Shown here one piece after another: positions 47,917-59,400 of a stretch of DNA of 64,000 nucleotides (within the stretch, counting starts at the first letter, position 1; the number at the start of each line of letters is the position of its first letter). A model generated the notes under the pieces. It ran no database searches and was not told the DNA's origin. It saw only the letters and a list, made by a program, of their open reading frames with translations. Made by a program: the position numbers and the translations under genes. The stretch comes from Ganoderma boninense (Eukaryota > Basidiomycota > Agaricomycetes > Polyporales > Polyporaceae). The stretch is taken from contig CM035305.1 in NCBI GenBank assembly GCA_002900995.3, positions 4,930,908 through 4,994,907 on the forward strand. Reading direction: 5' to 3'.

Positions 47917-49750
47917 GCGGCCGCCACCTGGACGGTAAATTATGTTGTTTATATGTTATTCGCACGGCAGGTCCAGAAGTGATACGAACGCAACGACCGT
48001 CTATCTATAGCTCTACTGTACTTGTATCCTGCCACACAGTCCTTTGTAGCCCTTAGTTATCACGCAGGCGTAATGCCATCGCTTGTTTTCCGGTCCAGTT
48101 CATCTGACGAATATTGCTGAAGCTGGGGAATGTGTCTGGCCCGATCACACGGTGGTGCGTTCCCAAGTCTTAGTAGTGATGTCATCGCCATTATTGATTC
48201 CGCCCTCCCTCAGATCCTCGCCAGCTTTGCGTTCTCTGGGCCGCGCTGGTTGGGAGGCCATCACAGTGAGAGGAGCTTCTCGTCCTACTGTCGTCCACGT
48301 AAGGCAACGACATTGTATAACAGGTTGATGACAGGGGCATCCAACACCTTGGAGAGGGGACGGTCCGATGCTGCGGTCCAATGGATGGCTTCTCCGTCTA
48401 GGCCCCTCTTGATCAGTTGCCTTCGCGTGTGGGCGGTTGTCCGGAGAGCTCAGCAACCCACCCCTCTTGCGAAGAATTGGAGTGGACCGAAGTTGCGTCG
48501 CCTCGTTCGCAATGCCGACAATGGGGCTCAAGCATTCGCGCGACAGCGGGCACTGATTTCAGACGCAATAGTGCTCGGTCTGGGGTTCGAATGTCGGGCC
48601 CGCCAAGAGATATGCGCCGCGGCGGTGGATCTCGTGCGGCGGGAGCGTGCGAATCGCCAGCAATGGATGGTTCGTATGTGCCACCTTCTCCGGTCTTAGT
48701 TCTCTGTGGCGATGGTGCGCCCATGTCGCATCGGATTGGGTCCTCGGCCTAGGTGAGTCAATCACCGAAGCAGGGCTCCATGTGGAATTTGACTGACTTT
48801 CGTCTGTCTGTCGGCTCGATATCTCGGATGTCGCATTATCCGTCAGACCAGGTCGCAGCGGATGGTCTCGGTGTTTTCCTTCTATGAAGTGACAGACGAG
48901 CTCCCAAACGTTCAACCCAAGGTGACGTCAATCTTCGTTCGCACAGATACGCTACCAAACTTTCAATCGCAGAATAATCACGAGCTTTCGCATCAACGTT
49001 GTACTTCACGATTCATAGATGAGGCTTGGCTAGCTTGGGTCCCCCATCAGCATGGGAAGACCGGAAATTTAGGACCCTACATATCCATGATATCAAGCTT
49101 ACAGGATGCTGTGCGTATACTGCGGACTCGTTTGGATCTGGCCTTGGGGCTGACGAACCGAGCGAGAAACGTAGGTTGTATATGGCTCCATGGCTACCTT
49201 CGAGAAGGCAGTGGCGTTGACTCACAGCCCGCCACAAAGCCCATTGCGAGCGCCCATATATGATATCTACATTCCAATCTCCCTCAGGCTTCGTAGATTG
49301 TTTCGGGATATGTCTGGAGTCGACAGGAGAGGTATCGAGATCTGAATCATGCTCTATGTGAACGTTAACGCCACGATAGTCCAGGGACTCCTACGCAGAC
49401 GAGCAAGGAAGAAAGTCCAGGTCTTGAACGGGACAGAGGCAACTATGGTGATCGGCTACCTCTCGGGATTGCAATGTGTACTGTGGTGCTAACGCCACAT
49501 TTTCACTCCATAGAGCTCACCATGACAATAGGACTCCGACCACAACTCTCACCAGTATAATGTGAATTTAGACCGATCGAGTGGAAAGGAGGCTAGCGCT
49601 CAGCCTGCTCGTCGTCGATGCTCCATCGGAAGCGACGCAAAAGGTATGTTCTTTTCGATCTGCCTGCCCACATTATCCAGCATATAAATTCGCCAGCGTT
49701 TGCTGCAATCCTTACGCTCTCCCTCCCCCTTCCACCGACTCTTCGTCATC
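47917..49750. other. Intergenic region between AA9 and the Zn2Cys6 gene
   Basis: About 1.8 kb with overlapping open frames on both strands (48130-48699 +, 48145-48531 -), none with a recognisable motif. I see no supportable gene. Confidence 0.45.
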
Positions 49751-51531
49751 ATGTCTTCAGCCCAAGTTACCTTCGACGACTACGCCATTCCTTGCCCTGG
49801 TTCGCCCCAGACGTACGAACTCAACCTGGGGCCTGGGATCTCTCGCCAGTCGTCATTATACCCTCATGGGCACCTAGACGCATCTCTACCTGGCTCTCGC
49901 TTTAGTGGGCAGGTGCCCCGTATACCTGCGAGGCCGGCACATACCGTCCTCGTCCAGCAACCCGACCTCATGTTCCAATACCATTTAGCCAGCGGTCCTA
50001 GCCCCTTCATCGACCTCAATGCCCCTTACCAAGCCCACGACCAACCCGTGTCTCCTCAGGGTCTTTACGCTGCCACTTCTGGCTGGACAGGTCCTGGTAC
50101 GTACGGGGGATATTACAACCCTGCTTCGAGCGCAGCCTTCCTTCAAAATCTTCAGTCGGTCATCGACTCCTCGCACACCGTTCAAACTCAGCAGCAAAAC
50201 GCGGCGAACATGGCCGCGTCAGCACAGCCCTCCGGGGCGGCACAGTCTTCCTGGACGGGTTCCATCGATCTCACCACCGGGGTATTCCAACGTAGCGTCG
50301 AGCACCCGCGTCTTCGTACGGCTCAAGCGTGCGAGAAATGTCGGATACGGAAGGCTAAGGTACGTTGATATCTACTCCGTTGTCTCTCCCGGCTCATCCC
50401 GTGGTACGTTATCCCCTGTAGTGCACCGGTGAGAACCCGTGCAAGCGCTGCATCGAGAAGGGCCTCCAGTGCGAGTACGCGCCAGAGCGGAAGATGCGCG
50501 GCCCGAACAAGAACAAGCGCAAAGCCACCCTCCCCCAAAAGCGCTCTCCAGCTTCCCCCGCCTCGTCGGATCGTGCGAAACCCGATTCCGCGTCAACATC
50601 AACGAGCTCAGACTCGGACAGCGCTGCATCCTCTCGCCAGCGCTCTGAGTCGTCCCCTAGCACTATGGCCTCCTATCGCCTCGACATATCGTCGACCCAC
50701 AGCAGCCCGGCTCCTGCCCACCGCGCTTCCCCTGAGACCATTGCGGCGTTCCGTCCTCGCTCGGCGACTGTTGGACAGAACCCCTCTGGTTGTTCATATG
50801 GTTTGGATGCGTGCGTGGATGCGTCCAAGGCTGCAACCAAGACTCGCCCACCTCACCTCGACCTCAGCGTCCCTCAGCAGGTGTACCCCCGCCTTCTCGC
50901 CGAGTACGCCAGGACCACCGAACAGGCCCCGTACCCCGTTCCGGTCGAGACTCGGTGAAGACAGCCACACCTTGCTGCCGACGTACCTGGCGGAGGCGTA
51001 CAGCCGCATCGCCCTGCACAACTCGGACGCCGCCCCCCGGATGCCTGCTCCTCTGTATGTCCCCCCTCCACGCTGTGCTCCAAACTCTCTCCTTCTGACC
51101 GACGTGGTGTCTACAGCCCTGTCTCACAAGACGTCGTCAACTTCGCGCACCCGTCGTCCGGCATCGCTGGGCCTTCGTCCTTCCCGCCGGCGAACCAGCA
51201 TGTGTTGTCGAGCTCGCCCGAGATGTCGACGCCCATCACGCCGCTCTCGCTCGCGTACGACGCGGCGGGCGGCTTGATGTACCCAGCCGGCCCGTCCACC
51301 TTCGACACCGGCTACGACAGCTTCGAGCCGTCCCCTATGTCGTCGGACAACGGCCACCTGAGCGGGTTCGACGCCATGGCGGACGTGCTCCAGGGGAAGG
51401 GCTTCGACCAGGACGGCTGGGAGGCTGCTGCTGCCGCTGTCCACGCCCAGTTGGGCGACGACGAGACGCCTCGTGCTTCCGCGAATACGCTCATGGCCGA
51501 GCTCATGGGCCCCGTCGACGACGCTGTATAA
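49751..51531 (+). CDS. Zn2Cys6 fungal transcription factor
   Basis: Binuclear-zinc-cluster DNA-binding protein, nuclear; targets unknown. Four exons give 528 residues: 49751-50359, 50422-50810, 50881-51054, 51117-51531. The zinc cluster CEKCRIRKAKC-TGENP-CKRCIEKGLQC spans the exon 1/2 junction (about residues 196-225) and fits CX2CX6CX5CX2CX6C exactly. It is followed by a basic linker (RKMRGPNKNKRK). Unusually, the cluster is central: about 195 residues of Gln/Ser/Pro-rich sequence precede it. The rest is low-complexity with Ser/Pro and acidic stretches, and no fungal-specific middle homology region is seen. The position of the 50811-50880 intron is inferred from phase. A shortened tandem copy follows at 52.3-53.5 kb. 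Confidence 0.88.
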
Positions 51532-52314
51532 CCGACCGTCGATCATTTTTATTGGTTTAGGACAGAGACAGTTCACTTGGGACACATGGTCGTTCTACAC
51601 TCCACTCATCCTATCACATTCCATCCCATCTCATTTGTTGCTTTGCTTTGTCGTCGTTGCTCTTGTTTTCGTTACGTCGCCCGTCAATATAACCATATAA
51701 CCCCACTGCTGCATTATACCTATGTAGTACCCGTGTATTATATGATGACGTAGACTAGGATCGTTATGCGTTCTTTTATGACATATCATTTTGCACTCGG
51801 AGAATTCAGACCTGCAACGTGTGCACTGTGCATTACCCGTCCGTGAGTGTCCTCATCCTCGACTCACTCGCCCCCATCCTCGTCCCGTCGTCGAGTTCCT
51901 GCTCCTGGATTCGTATTCGGTATAAACAACGACATTGGGTGGAATGCAAGCTCACAACGCCTGTGATCTGGGCCACGGAAAATATTGCCTCAAGTTAAGA
52001 CCCAGCGGCCAGTGTTTAACCACCAACATTGTATGAGTTACGGTCGACAATGCGGAAACACAGGTAGCTCGACAAGAAGCTTCAAGCTCAACGAGAGCCC
52101 TTTGATTACAGTAGCTCACCCAATGCCCATTCTAAATCATCTCCCTCATGCACCCTGCACCGCTAGCCGAGCTCTTGTCCTCGCCGTGTCCGGCAACGAC
52201 TAACCACGGCCGGCCGCAACCGAATCCACTGTCAGCCCAGGCCGAGTGCAGCTCCTGCTCACCGTCAGAACCCCAAGTCTATTATCCATATCTCTATCAC
52301 CACCCAGGCTTCCC
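51532..52314. other. Intergenic region between the tandem Zn2Cys6 genes
   Basis: Contains the 3' UTR of the first gene and the promoter or possible 5' exons of the second. No other gene was seen. Confidence 0.45.
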
Positions 52315-53516
52315 ATGCCCCCCTCGACGCACCCCTCTGGATCCCTACAAACGTTTATAGCCGGTGCCATCGATCCCGCCACTGGCGTGTTCGAACGGAC
52401 CGACAACGTGGTGCAACGGCGCCTACGCACGGCCCACGCCTGTGAGCATTGCCGGATACGAAAGGCCAAGGTTCGCTGTCCCTCCCGGCTCCTAGTTTAA
52501 CCCTCCTCCATACCGATTCCCGTTGCAGTGCAACGGCAAGAATCCCTGCGGGCGTTGCCGCGCCCGCGGCCTCCTGTGCGAGTACTCCGCAGAGCGACCT
52601 CGCACGCGTCCTTTCAAGAGGCGGCAGCACATCGTCCCGTCCGCCGCAACACGAACCACATGTATAGGACCTGTGGCCACCCCATACCATCCCCTCCCCG
52701 AGTTATCGACCCCAGCAGCGAGCTCGGACTCCTCGAGCGGCGCAGCATCAGACTCGGACGTCCAGCGCTCAGAGGGGACCCCTAGCACTCACCCCCCGGC
52801 CCCCCTATGCCTACGGCGAAGCCTCGTCGACCCGAAGCAGCCCAGCTCCTGCACACGTAGCCCCCGAAATGCCCCGTCCTCGTCCTCGCTCGGCTATCGC
52901 GGGTGAGAGCGCCCCTGGGCCGCCCTGCGACGTGTCGGATCCTGAGTCCTCCTCGTCTTCGGGCGCGCGCGCGGGTTTTGCGAGACGTCGCCCGCCGCCG
53001 CGGCCCCTGGACCCGATGAGGAACCGCGGGAGGGCGAGGGTGCTCCCGTTTCAGGTTCCCGTCCCGATTGAGACCGACAGGCACCAGCAGCACCAACACC
53101 CCGCGCTGTCCTGGGCGCACTCCCACTCACACTTGTACGGCCGCACCGCCCCCCACGACTCGGACAGGATCCGGGCCCAGGGGTCGCCGTCCGTCCTTGC
53201 GTCGCTCTACAGCCCGTACCTTCCTCCACGCGTGTCCGATTCTGGGTCTCGTTCACGGACCATCCCCAGGCGTGTATCTCGCGAAGACGTCGACAGCCTC
53301 CTGCCCCCGCCGCCCGCCGTCGCTGCGCATTCCTCGCTGCAGTCGTCCAGCTGCAGCAGGCCTCGCACGATGGGGCACGCGCCCCAGACGGCCATCCCGA
53401 ACCCAGTGTCGCTTTCGAGTGCTTTTAGGCACCATGGCGCTGCCCCTTGGCCGGACGGCGTCGACAGCTCGAGAACGGCTTCGACGTCTCTAGCGTCCTT
53501 GCACGACGGCACGTAG
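52315..53516 (+). pseudogene. Tandem Zn2Cys6 paralogue, frame break in a C-tract
   Basis: Second zinc-cluster gene downstream of the first. From the first in-frame ATG (52315), exon 1 encodes AIDPATGVFERTD ... RLRTAHACEHCRIRKAK and exon 2 (from 52529) CNGKNPCGRCRARGLLC. The intron interrupts the cluster at exactly the same place as in the upstream gene, showing duplication. The reading frame runs into a stop at 52902-52904. Sequence matching the upstream paralogue (SSTRSSPAPAH ... MPRPRPRSAIAGES, compare SSTHSSPAPAH ... RPRSATVG) continues in another frame to 53516. The switch falls within the C-rich run at about 52788-52808, so a homopolymer indel (natural or sequencing) is likely. The long N-terminal region of the first gene is not obvious here. 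Confidence 0.6.
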
Positions 53517-54588
53517 GGGCGTTCGGTGCGATGGAGGGGATGCCAGGCAAGGGCTTCCGGCCTGGATAGTTGGCGGGCTGTTACCGCCGCCGTCTAGGCA
53601 CGACTGACGAGCTACGGGGTGCCCCCGCCCAGTGTGAGCTCGCTCGTGATTGAGCTGGGGCTGTGTGTTGTATTGTATTCTGTCAGACCACCGAATAACA
53701 GGAACATTTCACGTCCACCGGGATCCTAACCGTAATGCCACCTATCACATCGCCACCGTATGGCGATACGGAGGTAGTATGTAGGATGACGGGGGTGGGG
53801 GTTCTATTTCAAAGTTGTATGGTGGTCCAGGCCTCGGGTCCGAGGCCATGAAGATGATTCTGAAGCGTGGAACGGAGGTCGTTTTGACTTGCATTGCACG
53901 TATCCAAAACCTGTATAAAGGTCCGATAACCATTTGTCAGCCGTGTTTCAACCTGGAAGTCGTCCTAGTTAACGTCAAAAACTTACCGATTATGTTGTAA
54001 TCGTGCCTGCGCTGTTTCACGGCCACACTTTCAGTACTTCGCATCAGGCCCGGAATTGTCAAGATACCGCAGCACCTGCCTGAGCTCCCACTCATCTCGC
54101 CTAGCCAAAGTCAGAGAGAATTGGCAATTGTGAGCCCGCGCTGTCTGAGCGTTATGGAAAACTGCGTCGAGACGAGGAGCACATTAGGAGTCCATGTCAA
54201 ATGTCAGTCGGGGTGCGACATAACACAGTCATGGACCAGGACGGTGAAACAGCTCCAAAATGTACGTCCGAGCATACCTCAGCTCTGAGGAGTCTTGACG
54301 TATTGATCAGGGTCTTGCTCTGACGAAATCGGAGGGACTCACCGTCCGGCGCCGACTCGGAGTAAATCGTCGTGATAGCTGATCCGACATACCGTTCGAC
54401 TGTGCTCGTTCGACCGGACAAAGGGACGGAAAGCGGCCTCCCGATAGCAGCCCTTGATCCTCTCGACGGAGTGGGGATGGTTAGCGGGCATCGCAGCTCT
54501 GGAGCCGAATTGCGTGGAAAGCAAATTTTGGTTGATGACAACGAGCGGAAAACAAGGTCGAGAGCGCATGCAAGACATATCCAGGTTT
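53517..54588. other. Intergenic region between the Zn2Cys6 paralogue and LSM6
   Basis: About 1.1 kb between convergent gene ends. I see no recognisable gene or repeat. Confidence 0.45.
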
Positions 54589-55030
54589 CTACAAAGCTTC
54601 CGCAGCGGAGATATATAGTACTTGCGCACGCATACATCAGGCCGCTGATGGAGGAAGAGAGACGGTTCAGCACGTACCATTGTTTCCACGAATGAATGCG
54701 TCTCCGTAACTGTTCGTTACCCTCCCGTTGACATGCTCTTCGGTCTGCTCCAGTGCGATATTCATGTAGCCGTCCAAGCAGGACAAAATTCCTGAGATCG
54801 AGGCATATCAGCATATATGCAGCGCAGGACGAATTCACGGCCTTTTTTTTCAATCAGAAAATAGCTCATGACTCACCCCGATAGTCCACACCGGACGTCA
54901 GTCGGACGACGACGCGTTTGCCGACAACCCCCTTCAAAAAGTCAGTCGGCGAGCCTGAGGTTGAGGGAGGAGGAGGAGGAGAGGGTTCCGCGGCTGGAGG
55001 AGGGGGCGGTGGCGGCGTGGATTCGTCCAT
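54589..55030 (-). CDS. LSM6: U6 snRNA-associated Sm-like protein LSm6
   Basis: Component of the LSm1-7 ring (cytoplasmic mRNA decapping) and the LSm2-8 ring (U6 snRNA 3' end). Three exons (55030-54877, 54791-54678, 54620-54589) splice in phase to 99 residues. The Sm fold is complete: DFLKGVVGKRVVVRLTSG, Sm1 YRGILSCLDGYMNIAL, then GDAFIRGNNVLYIS (Sm2, with the RGN RNA-binding turn) and the end AAEAL. The first ~30 residues are an added Pro-rich segment (runs of six or seven prolines), so the protein is longer than the ~80-86 residues typical of LSm6. The ATG is the only one upstream of the fold. It is divergent from the membrane transporter gene with 261 bp between starts. Confidence 0.95.
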
Positions 55031-55291
55031 CTGAGGAGTACGAGAGGGAGATCGTCGAGCGAGGCGACGAGCACAGAATGAGCTCACCGTGTTTCGGCAG
55101 TTCGCGGACGGCGCTAAACACTGGCGCCATCGGCTCTCCGCCGAGCCGCGAGAATCTTTCGCCGCTCTTGACCCGCCCGGCAACAAACGGCGTTGGTGTC
55201 TGGCCTGGAGGCTGACTCCGACGCTGTCCGCCACCCACTTGGAGCATCCGATGACGATCGCATTCGAGTCCGAGACTTTCTTGCTTCCCCC
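55031..55291. promoter_or_regulatory. Divergent promoter region, LSM6 / exporter-like gene
   Basis: This 261-bp region between divergent start codons must carry both promoters. No TATA box was seen, and no conserved element was identified by eye. Confidence 0.45.
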
Positions 55292-55816
55292 ATGTCGACA
55301 AGCGCGAAGGAAGGGCCGATGAACGGTGGTCGCCGTTACGACCCCCGCTTGGGCGACGAGGACGACAGCCTCCCCACCCCTCGGCACGTCCGCATCCCAA
55401 GCAACATCCCCCATCATGGTGCAGATAGCGAAAAGCCTCCTCCCAAGTGTCCCCCTCGTACGGGCATCTCTCCTCAGATATCGGTCACCACGCGGATCGC
55501 GAAGCTCCTACCGTTCAACCTCGGGTGGATTCGTCCGAACCTGACCTGGTCGAAGCTCAAGCCCGTCATCCGATGTGCAGTCGTGTGTTGGGTATCAGCG
55601 TTGCTGATGATCATCGGACCCACAGGAAGGGCGTTCGGCATGGTGAGTCTCGTTTTTTTTATCGTGCTGTACGGCCGGTGAGGGCAGGTCGGGGCGCATC
55701 GAGATTGCCTGCGCGCGGAATGCGGGAGAGGAATTTTTTGTTCAGTGGGCTACACTTTCCGGAGAAGAGAGAGGCCGCCTCTCGATAGCTCGAAGGCCTC
55801 AGTCCGCTTGAAACGA

Positions 55817-56157
55817 TGGGAGTGTCAGAGTGGGTGATTTTATTGCGATTCTGAGGTCGATTATGACAACGATTTTGAAAGCGATTCTCGCTCGAAAATC
55901 GCGGTTCCGCCATGCTCGCGCAGAATCGCATAAGAGGCTCCAGAGCCGCTTCTGTTCCCAGAATCGCGATTTCGGTCTGCTATTCTGCCCCATCCAATAA
56001 TTCGCTTTCATGATCGTTTCCATAAACACTACAAAGATCGTGTTTTTTGGACGGGGTGGTCAGAGTAGGCGCGATCTTGACGGAGATTATGCGTCTCATA
56101 ATCGCTACAAAATCGTCCTCAGAATCGTCCCGTAATCGTCAATTCTGACCTCTCCTA
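55817..56157. repeat. MITE-like element, copy 1 (AGAATC-rich)
   Basis: Starts with a degenerate gatgggagtgtcagagtggg and ends attctgacctctcc, an imperfect inverted match. The interior is crowded with gcgattct/agaatcgc motifs on both strands. A second internal start (ggggtggtcagagt at 56053) divides it into a long part (~236 bp) and a short part (~108 bp). The same long/short arrangement follows in copy 2. Confidence 0.7.
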
Positions 56158-56160
56158 ATA

Positions 56161-56466
56161 GGGGTGGTCAGAGTGGACTCTGGGGACGATTCGGGAGCGA
56201 TTCTGAACATGATTCTGGTCGCCAAAATCAAGCAGAATCGAGTAGAATCGCAGAAGCGGCTTTGGAGGCGCTTCTGTCCCCAGAAGCGCGATTTTGGCGT
56301 TGCGATTCTGCCTCGTCCCGGAATCGCCTCCGGGATCGTGTCCAAAATTGAGTTTTCGCACAATGGGGTGGTCAGAGTGGGCACAACTTTGATGGCGATT
56401 CTGGGACCAGAATCACCACAGAATCGAATGTAGAATCGAACGGGAATTGTCAACTTTGACCTCCCC
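56161..56466. repeat. MITE-like element, copy 2 (AGAATC-rich)
   Basis: Starts ggggtggtcagagt and ends actttgacctcccc, which are near-perfect terminal inverted repeats. An internal ggggtggtcagagt at 56365 again splits it into long (~204 bp) and short (~102 bp) parts. No coding capacity is visible. It lies 3 bp after copy 1. Confidence 0.75.
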
Positions 56467-59400
56467 GGGAACAGCGTATTTGTGGCTACGCTTGCCGCCA
56501 TCGAAGATGTTCCCCTTAGTCTCAGGCTTGCGAAGTAGAAGCCCCCCTTAGAGAATTCAAGTTCCCGCGATGTCCATAGAGCGATTCGTCTCAGCAGAGT
56601 AGCATGTAAAATTTCTAATGCGCTAACTCGTCTTTTGCCAGTCGAGCTTTCTGCTGTTGATATGTAAGTATTGTAGTATACAATCCATGCGCAACTCCCT
56701 CACGTCAAGACAGCGTCCTTTCTCGACACTCCACACGATCCCTTCATCGCTGTCCTCGAACGTGAACTCATCTTCACCACACTCGTCCTAACCGCTTGGG
56801 CGTAAGTATCTCATGTCGTGCCTTTCCCCTGCGTAAGCTCAGACCCATCTCTGTAGCTGGAGTTGCCTAGGCATTTTCCTCTCTCAACTTGCGAGGACGA
56901 CCATCGACTACGCTGCAACCCCAGACGACATTCATTCTGCCAGATTCGTTGAGGCCGGCCCCACGGTCATCCTTGCCGTGTTCATCTTCTTCGGAAGCGC
57001 CTTTTTCCTCTACCTGAAGGCGAGGCTAGGACCAGGACCATATCTCTTCGCAACCGTCTTCTCCTGCATTTGCCTCGATGTTTGTCTCACGACCCAGGTG
57101 CTCTATCCCTTCCCTTACTATCTCCTTGGTCGATTCATAGCTCTGCCCCTCATTGTGCACTGCGGGCTTTGTGTGTTCTTTGCCGCCACGCTCTTCCCCA
57201 CGACTATCTCGGCTCGTTACTGTCAAACTCTTGTCGGCGTTCTTGATCCTCTGAACGAGTTTCTGACGCAACACCGCACCGTTCTAACCTACGATCCCTC
57301 TGGCGACGAGTTCAGGACCACCGTGGACAAAATCCGCGGCGCTTTGGGCCGATCTGAAGGCGGACTCGGACCGGCTGGTCTCACATCGAGGCTGCTGAAC
57401 CAGGATATCGTCTACGGCCGCTTCTCCCCTGCCCGCATGGCCGTCTTCCAAACCTGCATCCGGCGCCTCATATCCCGGGCAGACGGTATGGTCGTCTTCT
57501 TCTCCCTCATCGACCCGCTTCGTGAGGCGTTCCCCGTGACACCGATCCCCTCTCGGGTTGGGTCCCCCTTCAGCATGACACCAGTGACTACGCTACCAGG
57601 CACCCCAACTAGTCCTGGCTCGCCGCCGAACGGGATAAGAGAGGACTTCGGGCACGCTGCACGGCGCCCGCCGCGGATGCACAACTCCCTTGACGCGGTA
57701 CCTCCACTCGCGTCTCACGCACCACAAGGAGCAACACCACGACCACCACCTTCACACCTCGCTCCTTCATCTCGCACAGAGACTGACGCCTCCGCGCATG
57801 GCGCACACAGTGTCTGAGACCGCAGTCGGAGTCTTCGAGTCGCAGCGGTACATTGCTATCGAGGCGACGCGGTATGATCGTCGCACGGCGGACTACACGG
57901 AGGAGTTCACGGTGCTGCTGCATGAGTCCTGCGACGAGATACTGTGCGTCTCGCAGGACGTGCTCAAGGGCGTACAGAGCTGGTTCGCAGACGCGAGGTC
58001 GCAGAGCTTTCGGGGACAGGCGACCATCGACCGTCTCCGGACGGAACGGCTGGCCAAGCTCGAGGCGCTGCACAAGAGCGTTAGGGAAGCGTCGGAGAGG
58101 TTTAGGAAGGACAAGAGGTACGTATTGCCCCCTCACCGCTTGTGGCGTGACGCTGATACAACGCGCTGTTACGTGCAGGCTTCGCGTTTTGGAGCCGTAT
58201 CGTTATGCTTTCGACCAGAAATCCCTGCGTCCTGATGAGATCAACGTTCCGCCGCATCGCTATCTATTCCACTGCTTCATGTATCAATATCATGTTATGC
58301 GTTTCTCCGGTATTCTGACTGAGATCGTACGTTCGTTCATGCCCCTACGCTTGCCTTCCCTGACGAGATCTCACGCCATACTCAACCCAACAGCTCGATA
58401 ATATCATCACGCTCGAGACCGAATGCGCGAAGTCGCGTCTCTGGTGGCCGAGCGAGCCCTTCCGGCGCGTACTGCAATGGAACCTCTGGTCACATGCGGA
58501 GGACATGGACCAAGAAGACGACGAGGACCCCGGTATGTTCCATGCTCGCGACACATCATTGGCCGTAGTGCTGATTGGCGGCGCCAGACATCGTCCAAGG
58601 CATCGACCCCGCATGGGACCAAGACCTGGGCATGGCCGGTCGACGAGACCCGGATGCTCTGCCTCCCTCGAACGCGTTCCAGTGGGTCATGCACTGGATA
58701 CACGGCTGGGCCACTGGCTTGACCCGCGGTAATGTTTTGTTTGCTCTCAAGGCTGGCTTGCTGTCCGGTGCGTGGTCCTCCTCGCCTAGCGAAGTCCACT
58801 CAACATCATCCTTCGAATAGTTCTATTATGCATACCGAGCTTCCTGCAGAGTACCGCGGAGTTCGCGTACGGTACGTTCCGTATGACTCTTGTATTTCCT
58901 CTGTGCGACGAGGCTAAACCCCAGAACAGAACAGAGATTCGCTTGGGCGGTGTACGTGATTGCATTCAGCTTCGCAAGCTCACGTTGTGCTCACAGTCCT
59001 GCAGCTTCATGGGCCAATTGACCCTCGCTCGCTTCCGCGGCGACACCGTCTTCGCGTTGGTGGCTCGAGTCATCAGCACTACCTTCGGCAGCGTGCTCGC
59101 CTAGCGTTGTGGTACATCTCCGCGGGCAGCGGGAAGGGCAACGCGTATGGGCTTGCTGTCGTGATTGGGGTCTCCTCGCCGTTCCTCATCTTCTGGCGCT
59201 TGTATTGGCCGATACACCCGATCACGAACATCGTTTTCTTCGTGACTGCGAGCTTGGTGGGTATCGGATCCCCACCCCACAGTGTTTGCTTGCTTTCGTT
59301 CTTCCTCGCTAACTTGAGTGTCGGCAGGTGGTCGGGTTCTCGTGGCAAAACAACCACACCATCCTTCCTATCACATATCAGGGGTGGGATGTCGCGTGGG

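Larger units (their letters stand above)
55643..56641 (+). other. Repeat-filled 999-bp intron 1 of the exporter-like gene
   Basis: Donor gtgagt after GGCATG and acceptor ttgccag before TCGAGCTTTCTG join M to SSFLLLI in phase 0. Two tandem inverted-repeat elements occupy about two thirds of it. Confidence 0.85.

Noticed and set aside
48540..48610. tRNA gene suggested by ggttcgaatg
   Set aside because: No A-box at the right distance and no cloverleaf could be drawn.
57690..57817. Frame change near 57.7 kb in the exporter-like gene
   Set aside because: An 82-nt intron (57698-57779) joins the two frames in phase 0, so no frameshift is needed.
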